Positions 43,054 through 50,817 of a stretch of 64,000 bases of DNA are shown here, piece after piece (position 1 is the stretch's first letter; every line of letters starts with the position of its first letter). Both the position numbers and the translations under genes were made by a program. This DNA comes from Lachnoclostridium sp. UBA1175. GTDB lineage: Bacteria > Bacillota > Clostridia > Lachnospirales > Lachnospiraceae. The stretch covers positions 1 through 64,000 of the forward strand of contig DBYX01000014.1 of assembly GCA_002311665.1 (NCBI GenBank), read 5' to 3'. The notes beneath the pieces were generated by a model, which worked only from the letters and a program-made list of their open reading frames with translations, searched no databases and was not told where the DNA came from.

Positions 43054-43485
43054 ATGAGCAAGAAAAAGAAGAAAACGAAAGCGGGGCGTTATGTGATATC
43101 GATGTCCAACAGTGTCATCCGGCTGTTCATCGATATCCTGTTCTATGTCCTTGTGGCATTTGCCATATACAAGTTCAGCATATACGCCAAGAGCTTCTGC
43201 TACCAGGTGTTCGGAAATGTTCAGGTGGACGATTATGAGCATGGTGTTGAGAAGGACATCATGATCGAGCTCGGTGACTCCACGCGCGACGTCGGCAAGC
43301 GACTTGAACGCGAGGGGATCATCGTCAATGAATTCTCCTTCTACATCAAAGTGAAGATCAACAAACTGAACATTATGCCCGGAATCTACAAACTTCGCAC
43401 GGATATGAATTACAACGAGATACTCAACATCATAGCGGTATCCACGGAGGCATTCGACGATGAAGACGGACCGGTTCACGACTGA
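43054..43485 (+). CDS. Truncated MltG-like membrane protein
   Basis: A 143-residue protein with a Lys-rich start, one membrane helix (about 26-45) and a region (~65-130: DIMIELGDSTRDVGKRLEREGIIVN...LNIMPGIYKLRTDMNYNEILNII) that matches the LysM-like N-terminal part of endolytic transglycosylase MltG (YceG/YrrL). The catalytic domain with its Glu is missing; full MltG has over 340 residues. Its place just before trmR is the same as that of yrrL in Bacillus, so it is an orthologue by position that has lost, or never had, the enzyme part. It overlaps trmR by 26 bases. Confidence 0.8.
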   Translation: MSKKKKKTKAGRYVISMSNSVIRLFIDILFYVLVAFAIYKFSIYAKSFCYQVFGNVQVDDYEHGVEKDIMIELGDSTRDVGKRLEREGIIVNEFSFYIKVKINKLNIMPGIYKLRTDMNYNEILNIIAVSTEAFDDEDGPVHD

Positions 43486-44173
43486 CGTTCAGAACACGGA
43501 ATATACGGCGGATCCGGTTCTTGTCGATCCGCATGTCACTGAATACACGCGCTCACTGGTTCCCGATCTGCCGGATTGGCTGGCGGAGACGGAACGCAGG
43601 TCGAAACTTGAGGAAGTTCCTATCATTCGTAAAGAAGCGCAGGGACTTCTTCGCTTTTTGTTGTCGGCATACCGGCCGAAAAACATCCTCGAGATCGGTA
43701 CCGCCGTAGGGTTCTCGGCTTCGTATATGGAGCATTGTCTCGATTACTCGGTGCAGATCACGACGATCGAGAAGGTACCTGCCCGCATAGAGGCTGCACG
43801 CAAACTGTTCTCCTCCAGAGAGGAGCTCTCGGAGATCACCCTTATGGAGGGGGATGCCGCGGAAGTGCTCAAAAACCTTGCGGGTGATTCCAAACAATAT
43901 GATTTTGTCTTTCTGGACGCCGCGAAAGCGCAGTATCCGACGTATCTGCAACTGCTCCGGCCGCTTCTTCGGGACGGCGCGATCTTAGTTGCGGACAATG
44001 TACTGCAGGAGGGCAGTGTTGCGGAGTCCAAATTCACGGTACAGCGCAGAGACCGCACGATCCATATGCGGATGCGCGAGTTTATGAATGAACTGTTCCT
44101 CGATGATCGTTTTGTAAGTTCCCTGCTTCCCGTCGGTGACGGGATGACCGTGAGCGTGTATCGCAGGAGGTAA
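43460..44173 (+). CDS. trmR: tRNA 5-hydroxyuridine O-methyltransferase
   Basis: A 237-residue class I O-methyltransferase. In Bacillus TrmR (YrrM) makes mo5U at the wobble position from ho5U. NILEIGTAVGFSASYM near residue 75 is SAM motif I; FVFLDAAKAQY near 151 and VADNVLQEG near 177 are metal- and substrate-binding motifs of the cation-dependent group. The next gene encodes a U32-family protein that forms ho5U in Bacillus and E. coli, strengthening the call. GGAGG inside the previous gene serves as RBS. Confidence 0.88.
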   Translation: MKTDRFTTDVQNTEYTADPVLVDPHVTEYTRSLVPDLPDWLAETERRSKLEEVPIIRKEAQGLLRFLLSAYRPKNILEIGTAVGFSASYMEHCLDYSVQITTIEKVPARIEAARKLFSSREELSEITLMEGDAAEVLKNLAGDSKQYDFVFLDAAKAQYPTYLQLLRPLLRDGAILVADNVLQEGSVAESKFTVQRRDRTIHMRMREFMNELFLDDRFVSSLLPVGDGMTVSVYRRR

Positions 44174-44175
44174 TT

Positions 44176-45399
44176 ATGCCTGAGCTTCTGATCCCGGCGG
44201 GATCGCTCGATGTCGTGAAGACAGCAGTCCGCTACGGCGCCGACGCAGTATATGTCGGCGGTGAGGCTTTCGGTCTGCGTGCAAAAGCGAAAAATCTCTC
44301 GTGCACCGAGCTTCGCGATGCGGTCGTATTCTGTCATGCGCACGGTCGGAAAATCTATGTGGCGACAAACGTGATCGCGCACGAAGGGTCGATGGAAGCC
44401 TTCCGGGAGTACCTTTCCAAGATCGGTGAGATTAAACCCGACGCCGTGATCGTAGCGGATCCGGGAGCATTTTCCGTAGCGAAAGAGACACTGCCGAAGG
44501 AAGTTGCGATCCATATCAGCACGCAGGCGAACAACGTGAACGCGGAGACGTTTAAGTTTTGGTACTCGCAGGGCGCGGAACGAGTTGTGTGCGGAAGGGA
44601 GTTATCGCTCAACGAGATCGGCGCGATCCGTAGGAAAATTCCCGGGAACGCAGAGATTGAGGCGTTCATCCATGGCGCAATGTGTATATCCTACTCGGGG
44701 CGCTGCCTGCTTTCCGCGTTTCTCACGGGAAGAGAGGCAAACCTCGGCGCCTGCACGCATCCCTGCCGCTGGAAATACGCGGTTGTGGAAGAGTCGCGGC
44801 CGGGGCAGTATATGCCGGTGGAGGAGGACGACGAAGGTACTTACATATTCAACTCAAGAGATCTCTGTATGATCGAGCATATTCCCGAGCTTCTCGCTTC
44901 GGGAATCGACAGTTTCAAAGTGGAAGGCCGTATGAAGACGGCACTTTATGTTGCGATCGTGACGAGAGCTTACCGTATGGCGATCGATGATTTTATGAAG
45001 GATCCCGAGCTTTACAAGGCGAATCTGCCGAAGTATCTCGCAGAGATCCGCAGAAGTGCCAACCGCGAATACACGACGGGCTTCTTCTTTGGAAGGCCCG
45101 GCCCGGAGGCGCAGTCCTATGACACTACGATGGGCGACCGGGAGTCTGTGTATCTCGGAACCGTCGCGAATGTCGAGAATGACGGAACGGTAGTTTTTAT
45201 GCAGAAGAACAAATTTTATGTCGGGGACACGATCCTTCTGATGAAACCCAACGGAAGGAACGTGGAGACGAAAGTGCTCTCGATGACCGACGCGGAGGGA
45301 GAGCCGATGATGTCCTGCCCGCATCCGAGCAGCATTGTTCGCATGAAGACTTCGGAGCTCGCAGAGGCGGGCGACGTGATGCGCGTGGATATCAATTGA
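44176..45399 (+). CDS. U32 peptidase-family protein (tRNA hydroxylation, TrhP-like)
   Basis: A 407-residue member of the U32 'peptidase' family. Two groups in Bacillus and E. coli (TrhP) are needed for 5-hydroxyuridine at the tRNA wobble position, not for proteolysis. It has ELLIPAGSLDVVKTAVRYGADAVY near the N-terminus, the U32 signature EAFIHGAMCISYSGRCLLS near residue 160 and the Cys-bearing NLGACTHPCRWKY near residue 185. The trmR gene directly upstream (2-base gap) makes the next step, so the pair would complete mo5U. RBS AGGAGGTAATT. Confidence 0.9.
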   Translation: MPELLIPAGSLDVVKTAVRYGADAVYVGGEAFGLRAKAKNLSCTELRDAVVFCHAHGRKIYVATNVIAHEGSMEAFREYLSKIGEIKPDAVIVADPGAFSVAKETLPKEVAIHISTQANNVNAETFKFWYSQGAERVVCGRELSLNEIGAIRRKIPGNAEIEAFIHGAMCISYSGRCLLSAFLTGREANLGACTHPCRWKYAVVEESRPGQYMPVEEDDEGTYIFNSRDLCMIEHIPELLASGIDSFKVEGRMKTALYVAIVTRAYRMAIDDFMKDPELYKANLPKYLAEIRRSANREYTTGFFFGRPGPEAQSYDTTMGDRESVYLGTVANVENDGTVVFMQKNKFYVGDTILLMKPNGRNVETKVLSMTDAEGEPMMSCPHPSSIVRMKTSELAEAGDVMRVDIN

Positions 45400-45451
45400 T
45401 GAAATCATTTCCGCTCTGCGGGACAGAAATAAGAAACATTCGGAGGGACCA

Positions 45452-46225
45452 ATGAAACGGTTTTTCGGACAATTCAAAAACTGTTTGCTGTGCGCGGTCG
45501 TAGTGCTTTTGCTTACGGCGTCGCTCTGCGCGTGTTCCTCAACGGGTACCGGGAACAATTCTTCAACCGATCTGCCGGAGACAGTGACACCCACTGCGGT
45601 TCCGCCGACAGAGGTTCCCACGCCCACACTCGGATTCCGTGATCCGACGGTAACAGGCGTAAGCGGCTATGCGGAGACCGGTATCCCGAAGGTGAACGGA
45701 GATCGCGCGAGTGTCTGGAAACTCGCTCCGACATACTGGATCGAAAACACCGTCAAGGGCGATGCGGGATTGACTGTTGCGGAGTTTCGCGTGCTCTGGG
45801 ACGATGATTATCTCTATGTGCAGGTGCACATTCTCGACTCGACATATGATACGTCCTCGAATTCCGTGTACGAGCGGGACAGCGTTTTCTTCTTCATCAA
45901 CGAGGACGGAAAAAAGAACCGCGTATACTCCGTCGGCGACGCGTGCTACATCGTGGATCGTGACGGAAACGGTTACCTCGGCTCCGGCGCTTCCGGAGAC
46001 CGGTATCACTGCACTTCGTACAGTGACGGTACGAGAAACGGCTATTTCGTCGAAGCAAGCATCCCGCTTCTGACGATCACGGGTCGCTACGACCGTCAGA
46101 TTGGATTTGACGTGCGCGTCAACAACGCGTCTGAAGGCAAGTTAAGGCAGATGCTTCAGTGGTCGGACACGGACACGCACACCGATGTGACGATGCGCGG
46201 CGTCGGACTTCTGACACTTGACTGA
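45452..46225 (+). CDS. CBM9-like lipoprotein A
   Basis: A 257-residue exported lipoprotein. Signal peptide with lipobox LCAC (C28), then a Thr/Pro/Val spacer (about 30-62), then one domain (70-257) resembling family-9 carbohydrate-binding modules: KVNGDRASVWKLAPTYWIEN, LWDDDYLYVQVHILDST, DSVFFFINEDG, FVEASIPL and GFDVRVNNA. These are typical of CBM9-like sugar-binding domains of glycan enzymes; here no enzyme is attached. The next gene is a paralogue of the same build. Ligand unknown. RBS GGAGGG. Confidence 0.75.
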   Translation: MKRFFGQFKNCLLCAVVVLLLTASLCACSSTGTGNNSSTDLPETVTPTAVPPTEVPTPTLGFRDPTVTGVSGYAETGIPKVNGDRASVWKLAPTYWIENTVKGDAGLTVAEFRVLWDDDYLYVQVHILDSTYDTSSNSVYERDSVFFFINEDGKKNRVYSVGDACYIVDRDGNGYLGSGASGDRYHCTSYSDGTRNGYFVEASIPLLTITGRYDRQIGFDVRVNNASEGKLRQMLQWSDTDTHTDVTMRGVGLLTLD

Positions 46226-46236
46226 TGAGGTGAAAG

Positions 46237-47028
46237 ATGCACTTTACAGAGTTTCACAATCGAAAGAGGGCGCTGAACGCGGTGCTTATGACGCTTTGCC
46301 TGCTTGCCGTGGTTCTTCTTGCACGGAAAGCCGGCGCTTTTGAGAGTCTGGCATCCCGCAGGGCACCGGAGGATTCGGAGGAGACAGCGACGCCTACTCC
46401 TACGCCATACACGAAAGTGATCCCGAAGGACAGCACCAAGAAGTACTCGTCACCCGAGACGGAGATGACGATGCGTGCCTCAAGGCTTCCCGGCGTTCAC
46501 GTGGACGGTCGCAAGGAAAATGCGTGGAATGTATGTACGCGCTACAAGCTGGAGAATCCCGTGTTCGGTGATGACGGCGCGACGGCGGGATTTTACGCAT
46601 TTTGCGACGAAAACAAGTTATATCTTCTCATCGAAGTTCACGATAGCACGCCGCAGTTGTCCGGAGAGATTCCGACGCGCTGCGACTGCGTGGAGATTTT
46701 CTTGAACGAGGACGGAGAGAAGTCGGAGCGTTACCACGCAGGCGACAGCCATTACATCGTGGAGCGCAACGGCTCGCTGGATGAGCGCAGTGGCGCGGAC
46801 AGAAGGCTCGTAGAGTACAATGTCATCTCGGACGACGACGGTTACGTCGTGGAGATAGGCATCCGCTGGTCGCTCGATCCCGAGGAACGCTCCAATGAGT
46901 TCGGTCTGGACGTTCGCGTCAACGACTCACAGACCGCAGGCGAGCGCAATTACATCGTACAGTGGAGCGACACTTCGATGATGACGCACGAGGACCTTTC
47001 GCACATCGGAACGATCCGGATCCGATGA
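46237..47028 (+). CDS. CBM9-like membrane-anchored protein B
   Basis: A 263-residue paralogue of the preceding gene. One N-terminal membrane helix (about 12-33, no lipobox Cys), a spacer with TATPTPTPYT and the same CBM9-like domain (80-263): HVDGRKENAWNVCTRYKLEN, CDENKLYLLIEVHDST, DCVEIFLNEDGEKSERYHAGDSHYIVE and GLDVRVNDS. About a quarter to a third of residues line up with protein A by eye. The pair arose by duplication. GAGGTG precedes the ATG; 11-base gap to A. Confidence 0.75.
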   Translation: MHFTEFHNRKRALNAVLMTLCLLAVVLLARKAGAFESLASRRAPEDSEETATPTPTPYTKVIPKDSTKKYSSPETEMTMRASRLPGVHVDGRKENAWNVCTRYKLENPVFGDDGATAGFYAFCDENKLYLLIEVHDSTPQLSGEIPTRCDCVEIFLNEDGEKSERYHAGDSHYIVERNGSLDERSGADRRLVEYNVISDDDGYVVEIGIRWSLDPEERSNEFGLDVRVNDSQTAGERNYIVQWSDTSMMTHEDLSHIGTIRIR

Positions 47029-47055
47029 TGCGTTTTCACAGGGGAGGATACCAGT

Positions 47056-48591
47056 ATGGTCAGTTTGTTTCAACCGGACCAGACGCTTTCGTTCGAAGAG
47101 GTTTCGCAGTTGCCGGAACCGGCGTTCTTCCGCGACCTGAATCTTGATCAGTATGCGAAGAAAATATCCGAGTTCTACGGTGAGCCGGAATTGATACCGT
47201 ATTTCAACGTTGTATGCGGTACATACGAAGGCGTAAAATACCGTCAGGAGATCACGAAAGACCTTCTCACGCCGGCCATTCGCTCCGCGATCACGGCATT
47301 CATCGGCAAGATCGGAGAGGCCGTCAATTGCCGTCAGTGTGCCGAGCAGGTCACATCGAATCTTCAGAAGTGCAAATGGTATGTCGATTGCGTAACCTCA
47401 TACTATCAGGCGATGGAGGACCTCTGCATCGAGTTCAACACGACACCGCCGAAGTCAAGAGCGTTTTACGCATTGCACCAGGAGTTGTTCCATACGCTGA
47501 ATTCCGCGGGCGTCAAGAGACTTCGCGAGACCGCGGGCGCATTGAACGCTTCGTTTGAGAAGCTTCGCTTTCATCTGACGCTCAACAAAGAGAAGGCAAC
47601 CTTCGACTTAGCTTACAGTTTCGAGGATTACTGCGCGCCGATCCGCACCTCGCTCGCCAAGACGATGCAGTATGAGGATTATGTGCCGTTCCGCGAGCCG
47701 CCCTTCCCGGCGATGGAAGTCTCGCCGCTCGAGGCGTTCATCCTCAAACAGCTTGAGAAGGAGAACCGTCAGCTGTTCCTGCAACTCGAGGCATTCGGCG
47801 CGAGAGGTCCGAAGGTGATCGAGCAGGATGTGCTTGATATCATACGCGAGCTTCGTTTCTACATCTCGAATATCGATTATATGGATCGAATCAAGAACTG
47901 GGGACTTCCGCTCACGATGCCGCTTGTCGTCAAGGACAAGGAACTTTATATGGACGATTGCTACGACATCGTGTTGGCGATCAATCATATGTCCTCAGAC
48001 AGCGAGGTCGTACTCAACGATATTATGAAGGCCAACTTCGAGAAGGCGATCATCGTCACCGGACCGAACCAGGGCGGCAAGACGACGTTGGCGCGCGCCT
48101 TCGGACAGTGCTTCTACTTCGGAATGATGGGCCTTATGGTGCCGGCCGGCGTTTGCAAACTGCCTTACTGTTCCGGGATCCATACGCATTTTGCGAACGA
48201 GGAGGGCTCGGAAGGGCTGGAGGGACGCTTGCACAATGAGATCGTACGTGTCCGTGAGATGCTTGACAACCTGGACAACCGGAGCATTGTCATAATGAAC
48301 GAGCTGTTCACCTCGGCACCGACGGCAGACGCGCTCACAATGAGCCGCGACCTTCTCAAGAGACTTCTGTCGCGCAATGCGATCTGTTTCTACGTGACGC
48401 ACACTTTCGAAATCGCGTTCGACTCGGACGATTACGTGAGTCTTGTCGCGACCGTCGTGGAGGACGGAAGCTACCGCAGAACCTACCGCATTGTTCGAAA
48501 GAGAGCGGACGGCGCGGCCTACGCAAACTCGATCGTCAGCAAATACAAACTCGATTACAGTCATATCAACTACCGCCTGAGCAAGAGATGA
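47056..48591 (+). CDS. MutS-like ATPase A (no mismatch-recognition domain)
   Basis: A 511-residue protein with a helical lever-like region (1-~320) and the MutS-type ATPase at the C-terminus: Walker A VTGPNQGGKTTLAR (residues ~334-347), VPAG, a Walker B region SIVIMNEL with N415-E416 where most MutS have D-E, and FYVTHTFE. The N-terminal MutS domain I with its FxE motif and the connector are absent; the Smr domain of MutS2 is absent too. Its function is unknown; family membership suggests DNA binding by a sliding clamp. It is directly followed by a second such gene. RBS GGGGAGG. Confidence 0.8.
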   Translation: MVSLFQPDQTLSFEEVSQLPEPAFFRDLNLDQYAKKISEFYGEPELIPYFNVVCGTYEGVKYRQEITKDLLTPAIRSAITAFIGKIGEAVNCRQCAEQVTSNLQKCKWYVDCVTSYYQAMEDLCIEFNTTPPKSRAFYALHQELFHTLNSAGVKRLRETAGALNASFEKLRFHLTLNKEKATFDLAYSFEDYCAPIRTSLAKTMQYEDYVPFREPPFPAMEVSPLEAFILKQLEKENRQLFLQLEAFGARGPKVIEQDVLDIIRELRFYISNIDYMDRIKNWGLPLTMPLVVKDKELYMDDCYDIVLAINHMSSDSEVVLNDIMKANFEKAIIVTGPNQGGKTTLARAFGQCFYFGMMGLMVPAGVCKLPYCSGIHTHFANEEGSEGLEGRLHNEIVRVREMLDNLDNRSIVIMNELFTSAPTADALTMSRDLLKRLLSRNAICFYVTHTFEIAFDSDDYVSLVATVVEDGSYRRTYRIVRKRADGAAYANSIVSKYKLDYSHINYRLSKR

Positions 48592-48616
48592 TTGCTCGCA
48601 CTGGAAGGATAACGCA

Positions 48617-50137
48617 ATGAAAGCCTACTTGTTAAACCGCAGAGGGTATGCCGGCGATGTGGAGATCGCACCTTTTAAAAGCGATATCGTTGCCGATCTT
48701 GTGCTGGAACCGCTTCTGCAGACGATGGCGAAAAATGACAACTTCATATATACGCAGTGCAAGAACATCCTTCTCACGCCGATGACGGACAGGGAGAATA
48801 TCCTGCACCGCCAGAGCGCGCTGCGGGACGCGATCCGCAACAAAAAGACGATCCTGTCGCTGTATGCGACGGTCGCCGAGGTTGTCACGGACGTCTCGAA
48901 TTTCCGTTCCACGAATAAGAAGAACGGAAATCCGCTTCCCGCGGTCAAGGTCATCCAGTCGATCGAACAGCTCGACCTTCTCGCGAAGGGACTGGAGCGT
49001 CTGAAGGAGGAAATCGTAAACACTTACGGGCATTTTACGGGAACGATCTTCCGCGATTTTTACGATGAGTTTCTGAAGGAATTCAATACGAATTTTGTCA
49101 CGCTCGTGCACGAGAAGACGGCACTTCTTCGCGCGATCAGCAACGGCGGTGAGATCCAGATCAGCGGCTGCATCGGTCGCGGGCTCAAGGCGGACGGGTT
49201 TGTCGTGAACTCGCTGTCGGAGTACCAGTCGAAGCGCAAGTTCGATATTATGGAGTCTCTGTTTGCGACGAAAGTGCGCAAGAACGAGATCCGTATCTCA
49301 TACGACGATCTGCAGCTCAACCAGGACTGCAGGGATCTTGCGACTGCCGGACTTTTACATGTGGCTTCGTGTTTCGAGGGCTTCTCGCGTGAGCTGATCA
49401 AACTGTTTGACTCGCTTCGCATGCAGCTCGCGTTCTTCCACGGATGCTGCAACCTGCACAGTCAGATGACCAATATGGTGTTCCCGGTGTGCTTCCCGGA
49501 GATCGTGAAGGAGACACACTCGCTCAACACGACGGATATGTACGATCTCGGCATCGCGATCCGAAATCTGCGGTTGCCGACCGTCAACGATATCGGCGGT
49601 GAAGACACGCTTTTGTACCTTGTGACCGGAACAAACAACGGCGGCAAGACGACTTTCATCCGCAGCGCCGCGGTTTGCCAGCTGATGGCGCAGTGCGGTA
49701 TGTTTGTACCCGCGAAAGCGATGACGACGCAGGTGTTCCAGGGAATTTATACGCATTTCGTGCGAAACGAGGATACTTCCCTTACAGCCGGCAAGTTGGA
49801 GGAGGAGCTCCGAAGACTTTCGAGGATCGTCGATCATATGAAGCCGGGTTCCGTCATTTTCCTCAACGAATCCTTCGCGACGACGTCCGAGCGTGAGGCC
49901 GCACAGATCGCCGAAGATATCGTGAAGGCGTTCCTCGAGAACGATGTTACCTGTTTCTTCGTTACGCACATATACACATACGCGAAGAAGGCGTACGACG
50001 AGCATTATGCGCGCACGCAGTTCCTGCAGGCGGAGAGAACCTCGGACGGAGAGCGCACCTACAAGATCACATCGGGAGAGCCGAGCCTCACGGGCTACGG
50101 TATGGAGATGTACCACGAGATCCTGGGTGACGCATAA
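48617..50137 (+). CDS. MutS-like ATPase B
   Basis: A 506-residue paralogue of MutS-like A, of the same build. Walker A is VTGTNNGGKTTFIRS (from ~336); the stretch QCGMFVPA matches the conserved segment after Walker A in MutS, and Walker B is SVIFLNES with N417-E418 in place of D-E. Like A it lacks domain I. Both genes are 25 bases apart and nearly equal in length, so a heterodimer with two different ATPase sites is plausible, as for MSH2-MSH6; this is inference. RBS AAGGAT. A terminator follows at once. Confidence 0.8.
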   Translation: MKAYLLNRRGYAGDVEIAPFKSDIVADLVLEPLLQTMAKNDNFIYTQCKNILLTPMTDRENILHRQSALRDAIRNKKTILSLYATVAEVVTDVSNFRSTNKKNGNPLPAVKVIQSIEQLDLLAKGLERLKEEIVNTYGHFTGTIFRDFYDEFLKEFNTNFVTLVHEKTALLRAISNGGEIQISGCIGRGLKADGFVVNSLSEYQSKRKFDIMESLFATKVRKNEIRISYDDLQLNQDCRDLATAGLLHVASCFEGFSRELIKLFDSLRMQLAFFHGCCNLHSQMTNMVFPVCFPEIVKETHSLNTTDMYDLGIAIRNLRLPTVNDIGGEDTLLYLVTGTNNGGKTTFIRSAAVCQLMAQCGMFVPAKAMTTQVFQGIYTHFVRNEDTSLTAGKLEEELRRLSRIVDHMKPGSVIFLNESFATTSEREAAQIAEDIVKAFLENDVTCFFVTHIYTYAKKAYDEHYARTQFLQAERTSDGERTYKITSGEPSLTGYGMEMYHEILGDA

Positions 50138-50165
50138 AAAAACAGCCGGAGGAAACTCCTCCGGC
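50136..50165. terminator. Bidirectional terminator between MutS-like B and tRNA-Leu
   Basis: GCCGGAGGA pairs with TCCTCCGGC over a 3-base loop. The minus strand then has seven U, so it ends the tRNA-Leu transcript; it may also help to end the plus-strand unit. Confidence 0.85.
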
Positions 50166-50168
50166 CGA

Positions 50169-50251
50169 TGCGGATGGCGGGACTTGAACCCGCACGAGTG
50201 TAAGCCCGTCAGATTTTGAGTCTGATGCGTCTGCCATTCCGCCACATCCGC
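50169..50251 (-). tRNA. tRNA-Leu (anticodon CAA)
   Basis: An 83-nt type II tRNA on the minus strand. Acceptor stem GCGGATG/CATCCGC, anticodon arm TCAGA-CTCAAAA-TCTGA giving CAA (reads UUG), variable arm CGGGCTTACACTCGT, T arm GCGGGTTCAAGTCCCGC. CCA is not encoded. Confidence 0.96.
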
Positions 50252-50262
50252 GAACAATGTGG

Positions 50263-50291
50263 ATTTTACCACGGTGCATTGGAAAATGCAA
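50263..50291 (-). promoter_or_regulatory. Promoter for tRNA-Leu
   Basis: Minus-strand -35 TTGCAT and -10 TAAAAT, 17 bases apart, 11 bases before the tRNA 5' end. Confidence 0.75.
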
Positions 50292-50319
50292 GAATATTTT
50301 TCGGAAAGGAATTGCGCAA

Positions 50320-50817
50320 ATGGATTGTCGTACCGTCTTAAAACTGAATGAACGATACCTTGCGGAAGGCCTTCCCGACAATGTCCTTGCGGAGTATCTC
50401 GACCACATCGCCTCGTGCGAATCGTGCCGTGACAACCTGATGACGGATTACTCCATCACAAAGGCAATCGACCAACTCAACCACAACCAGGATTTTTCAA
50501 CAGACTATTCCAGGGAACTGACGCAGCTTCTCGAGAAATCGCGCCTGTACCTCGTTCGAAAGAAGCGCGCTGCGCGCTACAAACGTGCAATCGCGCTCAT
50601 TCTGATGCTTCTGACGGTACCGTTCTCCGTGGCGAGCTCCTACGCGACGGCCAAATACTATATGCCTGCGGGAAGCATTGAGTCGCTGCGGCTAAATTAT
50701 TACGGGATCTCGTCTGAGGTTGACCCGGTGAAAAAGGCGATCCGGGAGTACAACGACGAGGCGATCACAAAGCTTCGACAGCAGTATTCCGACGGAGGTG
50801 ACAACAATGGAAGATGA
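50320..50817 (+). CDS. Zinc-finger anti-sigma-like membrane protein
   Basis: A 165-residue protein with C3 and H29-x3-C33-x2-C36, the spacing of zinc-binding anti-sigma domains (Cys, then HxxxCxxC about 25 residues later), and one membrane helix at about 95-118. The outside C-terminus is about 45 residues long. Such proteins usually hold an ECF sigma factor, but no sigma gene is next to it. It overlaps polA by 11 bases, so it is translated together with DNA polymerase I. AAGGA before the ATG. A zinc-ribbon membrane protein with another role is the alternative. Confidence 0.6.
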   Translation: MDCRTVLKLNERYLAEGLPDNVLAEYLDHIASCESCRDNLMTDYSITKAIDQLNHNQDFSTDYSRELTQLLEKSRLYLVRKKRAARYKRAIALILMLLTVPFSVASSYATAKYYMPAGSIESLRLNYYGISSEVDPVKKAIREYNDEAITKLRQQYSDGGDNNGR

